Source: Styela clava
Lineage: Eukaryota; Chordata; Ascidiacea; Stolidobranchia; Styelidae
Length of the DNA stretch: 64,000 nucleotides
Assembly (NCBI RefSeq): GCF_964204865.1
Contig: NC_135260.1
Location: 3,100,001 to 3,164,000, forward strand
Direction: 5' to 3'
This document shows positions 35,359 through 46,208 of the stretch, piece after piece. The first letter of the stretch is position 1. Every line of letters begins with the position of its first letter. Under the pieces are notes generated by a model, which worked only from the letters and a program-made list of their open reading frames with translations, was not told where the DNA came from and searched no databases. The position numbers and the translations under genes are program-made.

Positions 35359-36125
35359 AATGCAACGCAAAAAGCAGTATCTCTTGTAAATATCGCACTA
35401 TAAATTTTGAACACAAAGAAATAAAAGTTTCTTAGTCCAGAACAATCCAAATATTAAAATAGTTTGAAACTGGGTATTTTGGTATATAGGGTTAGTCTTG
35501 GAATTTATTAAAATTACAAAGGAGATTTTATGATACCACATAGTGTTTTGTCCCTCACAGACGTATCAAATGAAGTAAAAATACTGATTAAAAAAACAAA
35601 TCTGGTTGAGATCTATTGAGAACTGACTTCATAACAAAATTAAAAAGTGTAAACTTTATGGACACCCTGTACTGAAGCACTCCAAAGTCTCTTTTCATAG
35701 CTCGGTCACAATTTTTTTTTGTTCTGAGTCTAATGCCAGCAATCGATCCATTTTTAAGTAGTTTATATCAACTCTTTTTAATATGGTTGCAAGTCAAAAA
35801 CATAATTCGGAGAAGGCTAAAAATTTTTGATATAAGAGCCGCATACATCAAGTCAGAAATATGTGGGAACTGCATAATTTTGAAAATTATCAATATTGGA
35901 CTTATTAAATCATTTTGCAGTGCAACTGTTACATTGATACCAGTTTGGGGAACGCGGAAAAGGGTTTTGGGCTATTGACTACGACAATATTAGCAATTTT
36001 CCTTATGACAGGATACAGTCAGAGTAATATTTAACACGATCAATATTACATACTATAACAAAACGCCACACCAATTTTCATACTAAAACTTAGTTTGTCT
36101 TAATCAATGAAAATTTATTGCATCG
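35359..36125. other. 5' flank of gene 3
   Basis: Homologous (reversed) to 43560-44014 upstream of gene 6: TGTTTTGKCCCTCACAGA, CTTTATGGACACCCTGTACT. It continues directly into the downstream block of gene 4. No separate gene. Confidence 0.6.
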
Positions 36126-37350
36126 CTTAATCAATTGAAAAAGTACACTACAGTTTCATTTTGAAAAAACAAAAATCCTATACTTTCTATAATCCCTGAA
36201 AAAGAGGGTCTTGGTAATCACTGATAGAGGCAACAAGGCAGATTTTTTAAACAAATCTACTTATGGCACGATCAGAAGCACTCACTCAGAAGAGAGATCA
36301 TTCTATGAACAACCCTAACGGAAACAAGTGAAATGCTAACAGATACTGAAACTAAATAGATTTATGGTGGTGCACTCACTCAGAAGTTGACTAATCTCTG
36401 AATAAAGGTGAGGGCAACTGCTGAAATTCTAAGAGCTTCTGAAAATATATAATATTGTAGTGGTGCATTACGAGCGCAGTATCAGTAGTTAAGGAGACCC
36501 ATTACCAGTCACTGAAACTAAATAGCATAATGGAGGTGCTTTATATACTCATTTGAAAAACGTCATTTTTTATGTAAAATATATTCTTACAGTATGAAAA
36601 AATAATTGCTGAACTTGGTTGATTGAACATGATAAAAATTTAGAATATTTGTACAGGAAAGAATATTCAGCTTCGCTACCGCTACTTCAACCAATTTATT
36701 TCTTTCCTAATCCGAGCTGATTTCACCTCACCAGTTTTTACCAAGATCCAGAGTATAGCTTAAATATATTTATAAAAGAAATTATGTTTTTATTCTATGT
36801 TTACTATTGCACTAAGAAATAAAATTTGTATATTCAAGTGAAACATAGACAGCAATATAAGTTTAGACAGTATAACTGTGGTAATGTCATGAAATTGTGT
36901 TTGAAATAATAAATAAAAGCAAAACGCAATAGGTGTTTTTACAAAAAAACAAAACATATGAATGTTTAGTAAAGTAGTAAGCGATGATTTTTAAAAGGAA
37001 TTCTTTCAGAGTAAAACATGCACTCACTGAACCACCAAAATCTCCTTAGACTTCAAGGAATGATAGCGGAGAATTGTATGTTAGTTAATGTCAGGTGTGT
37101 GCAACCTTAGGGCATTGTAACATAATAGATAATAAATTGGACTCGGGTATAGGCTTTGCAACGCAAAGGAGTTTTACTCACCTTAATAATTTCATTTAAA
37201 TTAACACTCATGTCGTGGGCCGCAACTTCAAACTTTGGGCCACATTTGGCCTGCGGTCCGCAGGTTACACACCCCTTGTTTATGTCAATACTCAATATAC
37301 TGAGTTGCTAGAAAACGTGAAAGTCTTTCAATTTGGCAGCTGTGTTGCTT
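36126..37350. repeat. Downstream block of gene 4 (duplicated unit)
   Basis: Second copy of the block at 32822-34400, with only scattered differences by eye. It includes the MITE at 37093-37278 and the TTTGGCAGCTGTGTTG block before the gene. Confidence 0.75.
37093..37278. repeat. hAT-like MITE in the gene 4 downstream block
   Basis: Ends AGGTGTGTGCAACC and GGTTACACACCCCTTG. The flanks TTAATGTC and TTTATGTC are an 8-bp duplication matching at 7 of 8. Confidence 0.72.
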
Positions 37351-37367
37351 GGTGAAGTAACCTCAGC

Positions 37368-38195
37368 TTAAATAACTTTGAGCTTCTTGTTCATTTGCTG
37401 GTTTGACGTATGTGGGTACGGAGGAATTCCCACTTCTGGCTGAGGAGGCGTTTGTGCATCTGGGTTATACGAAGTTCCTGGCACATATTCTTGAGCAGGT
37501 ATCATAATGAATTGGCCGTTTGCGAGCTGAACCATTTGTTGTTGGGGTAAAACAACCAAACCTTGCGGTTTCTTGCGACAACGAACACCACCACTGCCGC
37601 AGTAGGAAGAATGAATAATACAAATAATCATTCCGGCAAATCCAATGCCAGCCAAAATACAATGAATACCAATGATGCCCCCATTATCTCCACGTGGGTA
37701 AGTGTCTCTAGCACATATCACAGACAATATACACAATGTAGCCATGAAGCAAGAAGCTACAATACTGACAATCATGTTCGCATTATAAAGAAAAACGGAA
37801 GGTTTTCCTCTAACTTTGAATCCAAGAATACCAGATGCAATAACAATAGCACCGCACCATATCCCGTGAGAAGCGAACGTAGTATCGCTGTACATTATTC
37901 TGCGAACGTTCCTGTTGCCGTAAAAATCGTGATGGACGTAAGTTTTCTTTGTGTTAGCTATGATCAATGTAACAATGCACAAAACGACAGATAAAACGCC
38001 AAGAATAATTTCAGTAACTCCAAGTTGATACAACACAAGCTTGTATTTTGCTCTGAGCTTCTTTCGAGGAGTTGACGCAGTCGTTGCCTGATGAGGTGGC
38101 GAAGTAACCTGGCCTTGTTGGGGGCTTGCTGTCCCACCCTCTGGTTCAACAGCTTGATCAAGCCTTGAATATGAACCAGCTGGAGATTGAGCCAT
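37368..38195 (-). CDS. CD20/MS4A-like four-transmembrane protein, paralogue 4
   Basis: Intronless, 275 residues from the conserved ATG (MAQSPAGSYSR). Four membrane segments as in gene 1. Loop 1 is again distinct (HHDFYGNRNVRRIMYSDTT), without a sequon. The tail is shorter because about eight residues (YAAHPAYP in paralogues) before PQQQMVQLANGQF are missing. It ends NQQMNKKLKVI like gene 3 and lacks PPxY. After TM4 the Cys cluster is altered (CGSGGVRCRKK). The frame is open. It is divergently oriented to gene 5 across 2.7 kb. Confidence 0.72.
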   Translation of the reverse strand: MAQSPAGSYSRLDQAVEPEGGTASPQQGQVTSPPHQATTASTPRKKLRAKYKLVLYQLGVTEIILGVLSVVLCIVTLIIANTKKTYVHHDFYGNRNVRRIMYSDTTFASHGIWCGAIVIASGILGFKVRGKPSVFLYNANMIVSIVASCFMATLCILSVICARDTYPRGDNGGIIGIHCILAGIGFAGMIICIIHSSYCGSGGVRCRKKPQGLVVLPQQQMVQLANGQFIMIPAQEYVPGTSYNPDAQTPPQPEVGIPPYPHTSNQQMNKKLKVI

Positions 38196-39089
38196 AATGC
38201 AGCAAATTAAAGCAGTATCTCTCGTAAATATAATACTATAAACTTTGAATACAAAGAAATAAAATTCAGTGTTGCTTTCAAGCAAGTGATGGGATTCGTT
38301 ATTATATTAGTTTCAAGAATAGATTTTTCATATTTATTCTGGGGAGAGAAAAGACAATGGCTTAACAATATAAGGCCTCTTGTTCAGTTATCAGTCCTTG
38401 TCAGATATGGGATTAGTTTCGACGCATGGACTTGATAAAGGAAATTAGAAGTGTGGTCCTAACGCTGAAGCCTTATTTGGTATTGCACAACCCAGGCTTG
38501 CAAGATTAAATATGAAAATAAGCAACATTCTGGCAATCATGAATTTTTCATTTGAATACACAGATATGGATTCTGTGATGCATGAGCTGTATATTCTGGC
38601 GTTGATTTTTAATGAAGGAATGGACATTTGTTTCCAATTAGTTTTTATGATAAACTTCTATATTTATTCGGGGCATGCTAGTTATTGCTGTTCTCAACTC
38701 ATAATGGTTACTCTTCTCATACCGCGGTAATTCTGACAAAATCCAGTTTTATCCAAGCTTCCATTCTCGAAAAAATTGCACACAACCTGATTACAAAGTG
38801 AAACGCCTGAGTAATGACTGCCGTGAATATTCATGTTTATTTTGTTTGTGACTTGTTTTCTTGCTCCGGTAAGTGAACACGTTGAATAATACGTTTTAAA
38901 CTTATTTTATTAGGTTTCGTTCACTTTCCCAATTCTTCGCCTTAATCTTTTGTGTATGGGGTATATGTTTATTTTGTTTTTACAAATGAATCAAAATAAA
39001 ACCTTATCTTATGCAGTGATCGGCAAACTGCGGGACTTGACCCAATGAATTTCAATTATGACAGTGATACACAAAAAAATATGAATTTT
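38196..39089. other. 5' flank of gene 4
   Basis: 38286-38560 matches the 5' flank of gene 1, including its decayed SINE. 38610-39080 matches the 5' flank of gene 2. Between them is a fragment of a gene 3' end (next entry). Confidence 0.6.
38572..38606 (-). pseudogene. Relic: last codons of a lost CD20-like gene
   Basis: The plus strand reads GTGATGCATGAGCTGTATAT, then TCTGGCG, exactly as at the 3' ends of genes 1 and 2 (tail PEYTAHAS). It then jumps straight into sequence that lies upstream of gene 2. The body of one gene copy has been deleted between its 3' tail and its 5' flank. Confidence 0.75.
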
Positions 39090-39540
39090 TGCCAAAAGGT
39101 TTTTGTTCGTATATCAAATGATTACACATTACGTTATTTCAACTAAATAAATTAAATGTCCCTTGACAAGGACAAACAATGACAAATATTATCCCTGACT
39201 GTGTTAAACTGACCAATACTTCCTTTTTTAGTCTAAAAAAAAATGGGTTACTGAATTCAGAAATCTGTAATCACCAAATGCTGAAAAGAGCTTTTGAACT
39301 AATATTATTCTGTTATTCCAGCATTTTTTCCAGTAACAATTATTCAAGTTTAAAGCATGCCACTGGCAGACTGGACCAAAAACACAAACTGATGCAAAAA
39401 CGCCCACTTTTTGACTTCATTGAACTGCTGAAACACAGCCTTAGGCTAAAACTTATTGTTGCCGACATGACGGATGTCTGACTAATCTTGAATTTATACT
39501 GATATATTGTTGATACACTCTGAATTTCATACTGAAATTT
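39090..39540 (+). other. Related empty site of the foldback insertion, copy A
   Basis: The first part matches 10300-10708 and the second part matches 22708-22840. They meet at GATGCAAAAACGCCCAC, with no foldback sequence between. It serves as a diverged reference for the pre-insertion locus. No gene seen. Confidence 0.7.
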
Positions 39541-39909
39541 CTGGCTTTAGCTTTTTGAGTATGGCGAAAGTATGTTTTATTCAAAAAACATGGTTTGAAA
39601 ATATGTGAATGGAACGTAAATAATGAAATAAATGAAAACTTTAAAAAACAAGCAAAATTTTCAGTTGTTTTTGGCTGACAAAATAAGAAATGTAAATATC
39701 CGAAATAAGGCGGGCAAGATCAAGTCTGACAAGTATTTTTATTTAGCTTCATGCTCCCTTGTCACAAAAGTTGTCTACACCCTCTTTGCGGGCCACTGGT
39801 CTGGAATATGTTCCAAATGACCACACGAAAATGCCTATCACAGCAAATGGTTGCAGAAAAAATTAGTGCAAGCCAAATTTTTGGTTCAGAAACTTCTTTT
39901 TTAGTTGTA
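39541..39909. other. Centre of the inverted duplication
   Basis: Lies between the two inverted empty-site copies. A short AT-rich open frame (39632-39820) has no recognisable family. This is the approximate axis separating gene 4 from gene 5. Confidence 0.35.
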
Positions 39910-40020
39910 GTAATAAAATGGCGTTCCTGCACCACCATTTTTTTTGTGTTTCGACGAGTTGCATGTTTTAAACTTGAATAGTTGTAACTGGGAGAAATGT
40001 TGGCCACAATCATTGCAGCA
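39910..40020 (-). other. Related empty site of the foldback insertion, copy B
   Basis: On the minus strand it reads CAGTTACAACTATTCAAG, ACACAAAAAAAATGG, then TGGTGCAGGAACGCC. That is one copy of the foldback target (GTGCAGGAA) joined to the right-flank bases, without the element. Confidence 0.7.
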
Positions 40021-40255
40021 TATGTGATTCACCATCGCTAATTTATTTTAGTAACATTTTGTTGTGTTGTCTGACTCCCTCAGATAAGCATATTCCAATG
40101 GTGCGTTTGTATTAATGCACAGCAGGAGTTTGAATCTCTTAGAATAGGTATCTATATTCTTGATTACAATAGTCATAATATTGCTTGTTATTATGTTTAG
40201 GCTTACAAGCTAGATTTGCACGTTGTAAAATTATTTATCAAAAAAATCATATTGG

Positions 40256-40460
40256 CGTTCCGGAAATGTGTGTACCAATATGGACGTAACTAATTTTGTT
40301 CGCCTATTTTACATCAAGTTGTGTAAAGGGACTGAAATCTATGGGCAGGTATATTCACTTGGCCAACACAGACTGTCCGCGAACTCGTAATAGAACTAAA
40401 ATAAGAAAAAACAAAATAAAATCATGACCTAACTTTAACCTGGTACACATACTACGGGAG
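40256..40460. repeat. MITE related to 52125-52297 and to the CTCCYGAAGTATG family
   Basis: Reverse relative of 52125-52297 (CTAATTTTGTTCGCCTA; ACATCAAGTTGTGTAAAGGG) ending ACACATACTACGGGAGTACC, with a start GCGTTCCGGAAATGTGTGTA that is roughly its inverse. Confidence 0.55.
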
Positions 40461-40614
40461 TACCATTTTATTAGCCATTCAGCAAACGAACACAAAGAGG
40501 TAAAAATGCGAGAATTAAAAAAAAATACATATATAAATACTCATGCTTTTTCCGGAATGGACAGTTTAACTGTGAACTGACCTTTTGGATTACTAGTCAG
40601 GGGTTACCTCAGAA

Positions 40615-40775
40615 CAGTGGTCTACAAAGATTGATAAGTGGGCCGCAGATAGTAACATAGTAAAGGTTTCTATGCACAACAATTTTGTTGGAAATTTCAA
40701 ATTTACTCACATAATAAACTTCTTAATGGACATTTAGTTTGCTTAGTTTAAATGCACACAGTTTGCAGACCACTG
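40615..40775. repeat. Short hAT-like MITE upstream of gene 5
   Basis: 161 bp. Ends CAGTGGTCTACAAA and, reversed, CAGTGGTCTGCAAA, with a GTGGGCCGC block inside. The target duplication is poor. Confidence 0.6.
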
Positions 40776-40929
40776 TATTAGAATGAATGCTTGGGTAAAA
40801 ATTAAAAAACAGAATTTGTCAGAATTACTAAATTGAGAAAAAATTAACTTAAAAAATTAACCACTTTTCTGTAATGAAAGCATAAATAGTACAATATTTA
40901 CGAGAGATACTACTTTATTTTGTTGCACT

Positions 40930-41753
40930 ATGGCTCAAGCTCCAGCTGGCTTATATTCAAGACTTGATCAAGCTGTTGAACCAGAGACTGGAACAACAAG
41001 CCCCCAACCGGGCCAGGTTATCTCGCCACCTCAGCAGGCAACAACCAAGTCGACCCATCGGAAAAAGCTGAGAGAAAAATACAAACTTGTTTTGTATCGA
41101 CTTGGAGTTACTGAAATTGTTCTTGGCGTTTTATCTGTCGTTTGTGCATCGTTACATTGATCATCGCAAGCACAAAGAAGACTTATGTCTATCACGAACG
41201 ATGGACTAACAATACACAAGTTTCTAAGATCCATTATAGCATTACGTATGCTTCTCAGGGAATATGGTGCGGTGCTATTGTTATTGCATCTGGAATTCTT
41301 GGATTCAAAGTTAGAGGAAAACCTTTCGTCTGTCTTTATATTGCGAACATGATTGTCAGTATTGTAGCTTCTTGCTTCATGGCTACGTTGTGTATAATGT
41401 CTGTGATATGTGCTGGAGACATTCACCCACGTGAAGGAAATGGAGGCATCATTGCTGTTCATTGTATTTTGGCTAATATTGGATTTGCTGGAATGATTAT
41501 TTGTATTATTCATATTGGATACTGCTGTACTAGTGTCTATTGCGGAAAGAAACTGCAAGGTGTGGTTGAATACGCAGCATACCCTGCTTACGTGCAACAA
41601 CAAATGGTTCAGCTCACAAACGGCCAATTCATTATGATACCTGCTCAAAGATATGTGCCAGGAACTTCGTATAACCCTGGTGCACACACCCTGGTGCACA
41701 TACGCCTGTTGGCTTCAAACCAGCAAATGAAAAATAAGATCAAAGTTATTTAA
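40930..41753 (+). pseudogene. CD20-like paralogue 5, one-base frameshift in TM1
   Basis: Starts with the conserved ATG (MAQAPAGLYSR) and runs 76 codons before the frame is lost at about 41141. There the paralogues read GTNGTTTTGTGC and this copy has one T fewer. From 41142 the other frame resumes at CIVTLIIAST and stays open to the stop at 41753. Loop 1 is distinct (ERWTNNTQVSK, with a sequon). The tail contains VQLTNGQF and a short CCCTGGTGCACAC duplication that alters the proline-rich part, ending NQQMKNKIKVI. Either a recent pseudogene or a homopolymer sequencing error; everything else is intact. Confidence 0.8.
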
Positions 41754-43725
41754 GCTGAGTTTTTTTACACCCCCCCCCCGAAGAAAAACATTTTCTACTC
41801 TTAAATATGAATATTCAAACCAGCAGCTAAAGCTTTGCTTTTTGTAAATACACAAACAACACAGCTGTCAAATTAAAAGACTTTCAAGTTTTCAATTGAC
41901 AACTAAAAAAGTTTGTGCTAGCAACTCTGAGTGTATTGAGTATTGACATAAACCAGGGGCCCGCGGGCCAAATGTGGCCCACAAGTTTGAAGTATCAGCC
42001 CAGGAGATGAGTGTTAATTTAGTTGAATTTATTAAGGTGAGTAAAACTCCTTTGCGTTGCAAAGCCTATACCTGAGTTCCATTTGTTATCTATCATGTTA
42101 CAATGGCCTAAGGTTGCACACACCTGACATTAACTAACATGCAATTCTCCGCTATCATTCCTTGAAGTCTAAGGAGATTTTGACGGTTCAGTGAGTGCAT
42201 GTTTTACTCTGAAAGAATTCCTTTTAAAAATCATCGCTTACTACTTTACTAAACATTCATATTTTATTTTGCTTTTTTGTAAAAACATATATTGCGTTAT
42301 AAGTTCATTGGTTGTTCCAAATACAATTTCATGACATGACCACAGTTATATTATCTAAACTTATATTGTTGTCTGTTACGCTTGAATACACAAATTTTAT
42401 TTTCTTAGTGCAATAGTAAACATAAAATAAAAACGTAATTTCTTTTACGAATATATTTAAGCTTTACTCTGAGTCTTGGTAAAAACTGGTGAGGTGAAAT
42501 CAGCTCAGATTAAGAAAAAATTAATTGGGTTGAAGTAGCGGTAGCCGAAGCTGAATATTCTTTTCTGTACATAAATTCCCAATTTTTATCATGTTCAACC
42601 AAATTTCACCAGTTATATTTTCATACTATAAGACTGTATTTTACTTGAAAAATGATGTTTTTCAAATGAGTTCTGTAGTATATGAAGCACCTCCATAATG
42701 CTATTTAGTTTCAGTGACTTTTCACTGGTAATGGGTTAGAGGTAAGATCGGGCCCAAAAAATCCACCCCTACTCGTCCCAGGCGGGTGGGTATTAAATCC
42801 GACCAAGCCTGACTCATTAAATGTATTTGCAGGCCCGAAGCAATCCCAAAATTTGAAATTTTATTTAGTTCATTGAATTGTCATTGCAAAAGTTTAGTAC
42901 AGTATGTGTCACTTTGATGAGACAACTTCTGTTTTTTCTTTGCAGAAAAGGTCTCTCGTGGACAAAACACGACCGAAACGACTCATTAAAAAAAGTCAGT
43001 GATAGAGAAGCCCGGCCTAACGTAATGATTGATATTTCAGGCCCAACCCGGTCGGGCCTGGGCTTCAGATCTTAGCTCTATAATGGGTCTCCTTAACTTC
43101 TGATACAGCGCTCGTAATGCACCACTACAATTTTATATAATTTTTTATGGTTCTTGACATTTCAGTGGCCCTCGCCTTTATTCAGAGATTAGTCAATTTC
43201 TGAGTGAGTGCTTGTGATCGTGCCATAAGCAGATTTGTTTAAAAAATCTGCCTTGTTGCCTCTATCAGTGATTACCAAGACCCTCTTTTTCAGGGATTAT
43301 AGAAAGTATGGGATTTTTGTTTTTCAAGTATTATTTCATTTCCAAAAATGCCAAATTATTTCTGTTACAATATGTATTTATTGAATCATATATTGATTTA
43401 CCTCTGTTGCACTGAAATTGCACTTTTTGTAAATTTTATGAAAAATATTTAGAGATTTTATGACTTTAACTTGTATCATCATATTGTGGTTTACATCCAG
43501 CCTTTGCTAAATTTGCCTTTGATTCATCACCATAGCTTTCTTTATATATTTTTAGGTTTCAATCAAAACTCTAGATTATGTTTTTGACTTGCAACCATAT
43601 CAAAAAGAGTTCAAGTAAATTGATTACTGGCATTAGACTCAAAACAAAAAAATTGTTACTGAGCTATAAAAAAAGACTTTGGAGTGCTTCAGTACAGGGT
43701 GTCCATAAAGTTTACAATTTTGAGT
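41754..43725. repeat. Downstream block of gene 5 (duplicated unit, inverted)
   Basis: Reverse-complement relative of 32822-34440 and 36126-37350. It carries the MITE at 41953-42124. Around 42735-43080 it holds an extra insertion rich in GGCCCAACCCGGTCGGGCCTG-like pieces that the other copies lack. It continues to 43700 with sequence found upstream of gene 3. A C-run lies near 41772. Confidence 0.7.
41953..42124. repeat. hAT-like MITE in the gene 5 downstream block
   Basis: Inverted relative of 37093-37278, with flanks GACATAAA (41945-41952) and GACATTAA (42125-42132), the same target site reversed. Confidence 0.7.
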
Positions 43726-44014
43726 TTATTAGGTCAGTTCTCAATATATCTTAACCAGATTTGTTTTTTCAATCAGTAATTGTTCAAGTATTTTTACTTC
43801 ATTCAATACATCTGTGAGGGCCAAAACACTATGTGGTATAATCAAATCTTCTTTGTAATTTTAATAAATTTCAAGACTAATCCTATATACCAAAATACCC
43901 AGTTTCAAATTATTTAAATATTTGGATTGCTTTGGACTAACCAACTTTCATTTCTTTGTGTTCAAAGCTCATAGTAAAATAATTACAAGAGATACTGCTT
44001 TATTTTGTTGCATT

Positions 44015-44890
44015 ATGGCTCAATCTCCAGCTGGCTCATATTCAATGCTTGATCAAGCTGTTGAACCAGAGGGTGGGACAGCAAGCCCCCAACAGGGTCA
44101 GGTTACTTTGCCACCCCAGCAGGCAACGACTACATCAACCCCTCAGACGAAGCCGAGAGAAAAATACAAACTTGTTTTGTATCGACTTGGAGTTACTGAA
44201 ATTGTTCTTGGCCTTTTATCTGTAGTTTTGTGCATCGTTACATTGCTCATTGCAAGCACAAAGAAGACTTTCGCCTATCATAGCTCTAGGAATAACATAA
44301 CATGTTATTACTGGTATACTATCAACTACAGCATGGCGTATGCGTCTCACGGAATATGGTGCGGTGCTATCGTAATTGCATCTGGAATTCTTGGATTCAA
44401 AGTTAGAAGAAAACCTTCAATCTGTTTATATAATGCGAATATGGCAGTCAGTATTGTAACTTCTTGCTTCATGGCTACGTTGTGTATAATGTCTGCGATA
44501 TGTGCTGGAGACACTTACCCACGTGAAGGAAATGGAGGAATCATTGCCGTTCATTCTATTATGGCTGTCATTGGATTTGCCGGAATGATTATTTGTATTA
44601 TTCATTCCGCATATTGTTGCACTGGTGTCTGTTGCCGCAAAAAACCACAAGGCGTGGTTGTATACTCAGCTCACCCTGCTTATTCGCAACAACGAATGGT
44701 TCAGCTTGCAAACGGCCAATTCATTATGATACCTGCTCAAGGATATGCACCGGGAACTTCATATTACCCCGGTGCACAAATGCCTCCTCAACCAGGAGTG
44801 GCCGTTCCTCCCTACCCACAGACACCAAACTCTCAAATGACAAAAGAACAAGAAGCTCAAGCAAACCAGAACCCACTCTTGCATGCATAA
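44015..44890 (+). CDS. CD20/MS4A-like four-transmembrane protein, paralogue 6
   Basis: Intronless, 291 residues from the first in-frame ATG (MAQSPAGSYSM). The core is almost the same as gene 1, including KVRRKPSICLYNANMAVS and the Cys-rich YCCTGVCCRKK after TM4. Loop 1 is longer and different (SSRNNITCYYWYTINYS), with one sequon (NIT) and an extra cysteine. The tail shares MTKEQEAQANQN with gene 1, but small deletions replace the PPEY end with PLLHA and a stop, so PPxY is lost independently of genes 3-5. The 5' flank (43730-44014) is shared with gene 3 and with an orphan copy at 46503-46740. Confidence 0.75.
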   Translation: MAQSPAGSYSMLDQAVEPEGGTASPQQGQVTLPPQQATTTSTPQTKPREKYKLVLYRLGVTEIVLGLLSVVLCIVTLLIASTKKTFAYHSSRNNITCYYWYTINYSMAYASHGIWCGAIVIASGILGFKVRRKPSICLYNANMAVSIVTSCFMATLCIMSAICAGDTYPREGNGGIIAVHSIMAVIGFAGMIICIIHSAYCCTGVCCRKKPQGVVVYSAHPAYSQQRMVQLANGQFIMIPAQGYAPGTSYYPGAQMPPQPGVAVPPYPQTPNSQMTKEQEAQANQNPLLHA

Positions 44891-45859
44891 GAGATTCGAA
44901 AATTTTTCAACATTTTATCTCAAAGCCGTAAAGCTGAAGTTATTTCAGATTATGTTACGTTTTAAAAATCATCGCGTGCTATTTTACTAAACATTCATTT
45001 ATTTGTTTTTTGTAAAAACACATATTGCGTTAAACACAATTTCATGACATCACCACAGTTATACTGCCTAAATTTATATTGCTGTCTCTGTTCCACTTGA
45101 ATACATAAATTTTATTTTTTAGTGCAATAGTAAATACAAAGTATTTAAATTTATTTTAGCTGTAATCTGGGTCTTGGTGAAAACTGGTGAAGGGAAAGTG
45201 AGAAACAAGGAGGATTATCTAATGAAGCAGGTGTTCCCAAGCTTTTTTCGGGACGACTCCAAGAACAACTTTCAAGTGTCCAGTGCGACCCCAGGTCAAT
45301 GTATATATATTCCATCAAACTTTAGAGCTTCTTCCACTGGACTTTTGAGTTTGGTCATGTGGTGGCGTCAGGGAAAATAAGCTAAAACGAAACAGTGATG
45401 GCATAGTAAGCACCTACATTCGCTATAGCATAAGCAAGAGCAATGTCTATTGGCCTGTTTCACAGTAAGCCATGGTACAAACTGCTGAATATAACATGGT
45501 TTGTTAAATCTGAGATGTTTTGTACATCTATCCCCTGCCATACCTCAGCGACCCCACCCACCCCATGACCTGTTTGCGACACCACCTACTTATCACCCCA
45601 GACCCCAGGTTTGGGAACTCCTGTAATAAAGAATCATTATCAGAATTGATCTTGCCCCCTTTTTTTTTTGGATATTCACATTTTTTTATTTCGGATATTT
45701 ACTACGTTCTATCCACGATTATTTCGCTTACTATCTGTTTGTAGTTTTATTTGTAGTTATTTTTCAGGCGGGTCCGAGGATTGGTAAATTCTAAAAAGGG
45801 GCGTTGCTTAAAAAGTTTGAGAACCGATGTCTGAACAATGCCAAATTATTTCTGTTTGA
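44891..45859. other. Partial downstream block of gene 6 and non-coding sequence
   Basis: 44945-45190 matches the inner part of the gene 5 downstream block (CATATTGCGTT, TTAGTGCAATAGTAAA, GTCTTGGTGAAAACTGGTGA). The remainder to 45840 is unmatched and without a recognised gene. Confidence 0.5.
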
Positions 45860-45868
45860 ATATGTTGA

Positions 45869-46199
45869 CGCGGCGGTGTGGCTCAATGGGCTAAGTGTTA
45901 GGAATACGCTCGCCACCGCACCTCTAATTACTCTGCGTGGGTTCGAATCCCATGCAGGGATGGTTATGTGCGAGAGGATTGCTGGACTCTTCGCCGTCGT
46001 TGGGTGGTTCACGTAACCGCTGGTCGGTTACGGCTTTCTCCACCACCAAGTCCATGCTTCCGAAAACAAACAATACAGTAAAAACTAATCCTATACCCGA
46101 CTTGGAATGGTAACCGGACGAGAGGCCGTGGTTTGCCATATAGATAAGTCGTCTTATCGGCTTTCCTTTCCCCCGGGATAAATATGTAAATCCTATCCT
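45869..46199 (+). mobile_element. tRNA-derived SINE with target duplication
   Basis: 331 bp. Box A at about 45878, box B GGTTCGAATCC at 45940-45950, tail GGGATAAATATGTAAATCC plus TATCC. Flanked by ATATGTTGA at 45860-45868 and 46200-46208, a perfect 9-bp duplication that defines both ends of the family. Confidence 0.93.
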
Positions 46200-46208
46200 A
46201 TATGTTGA

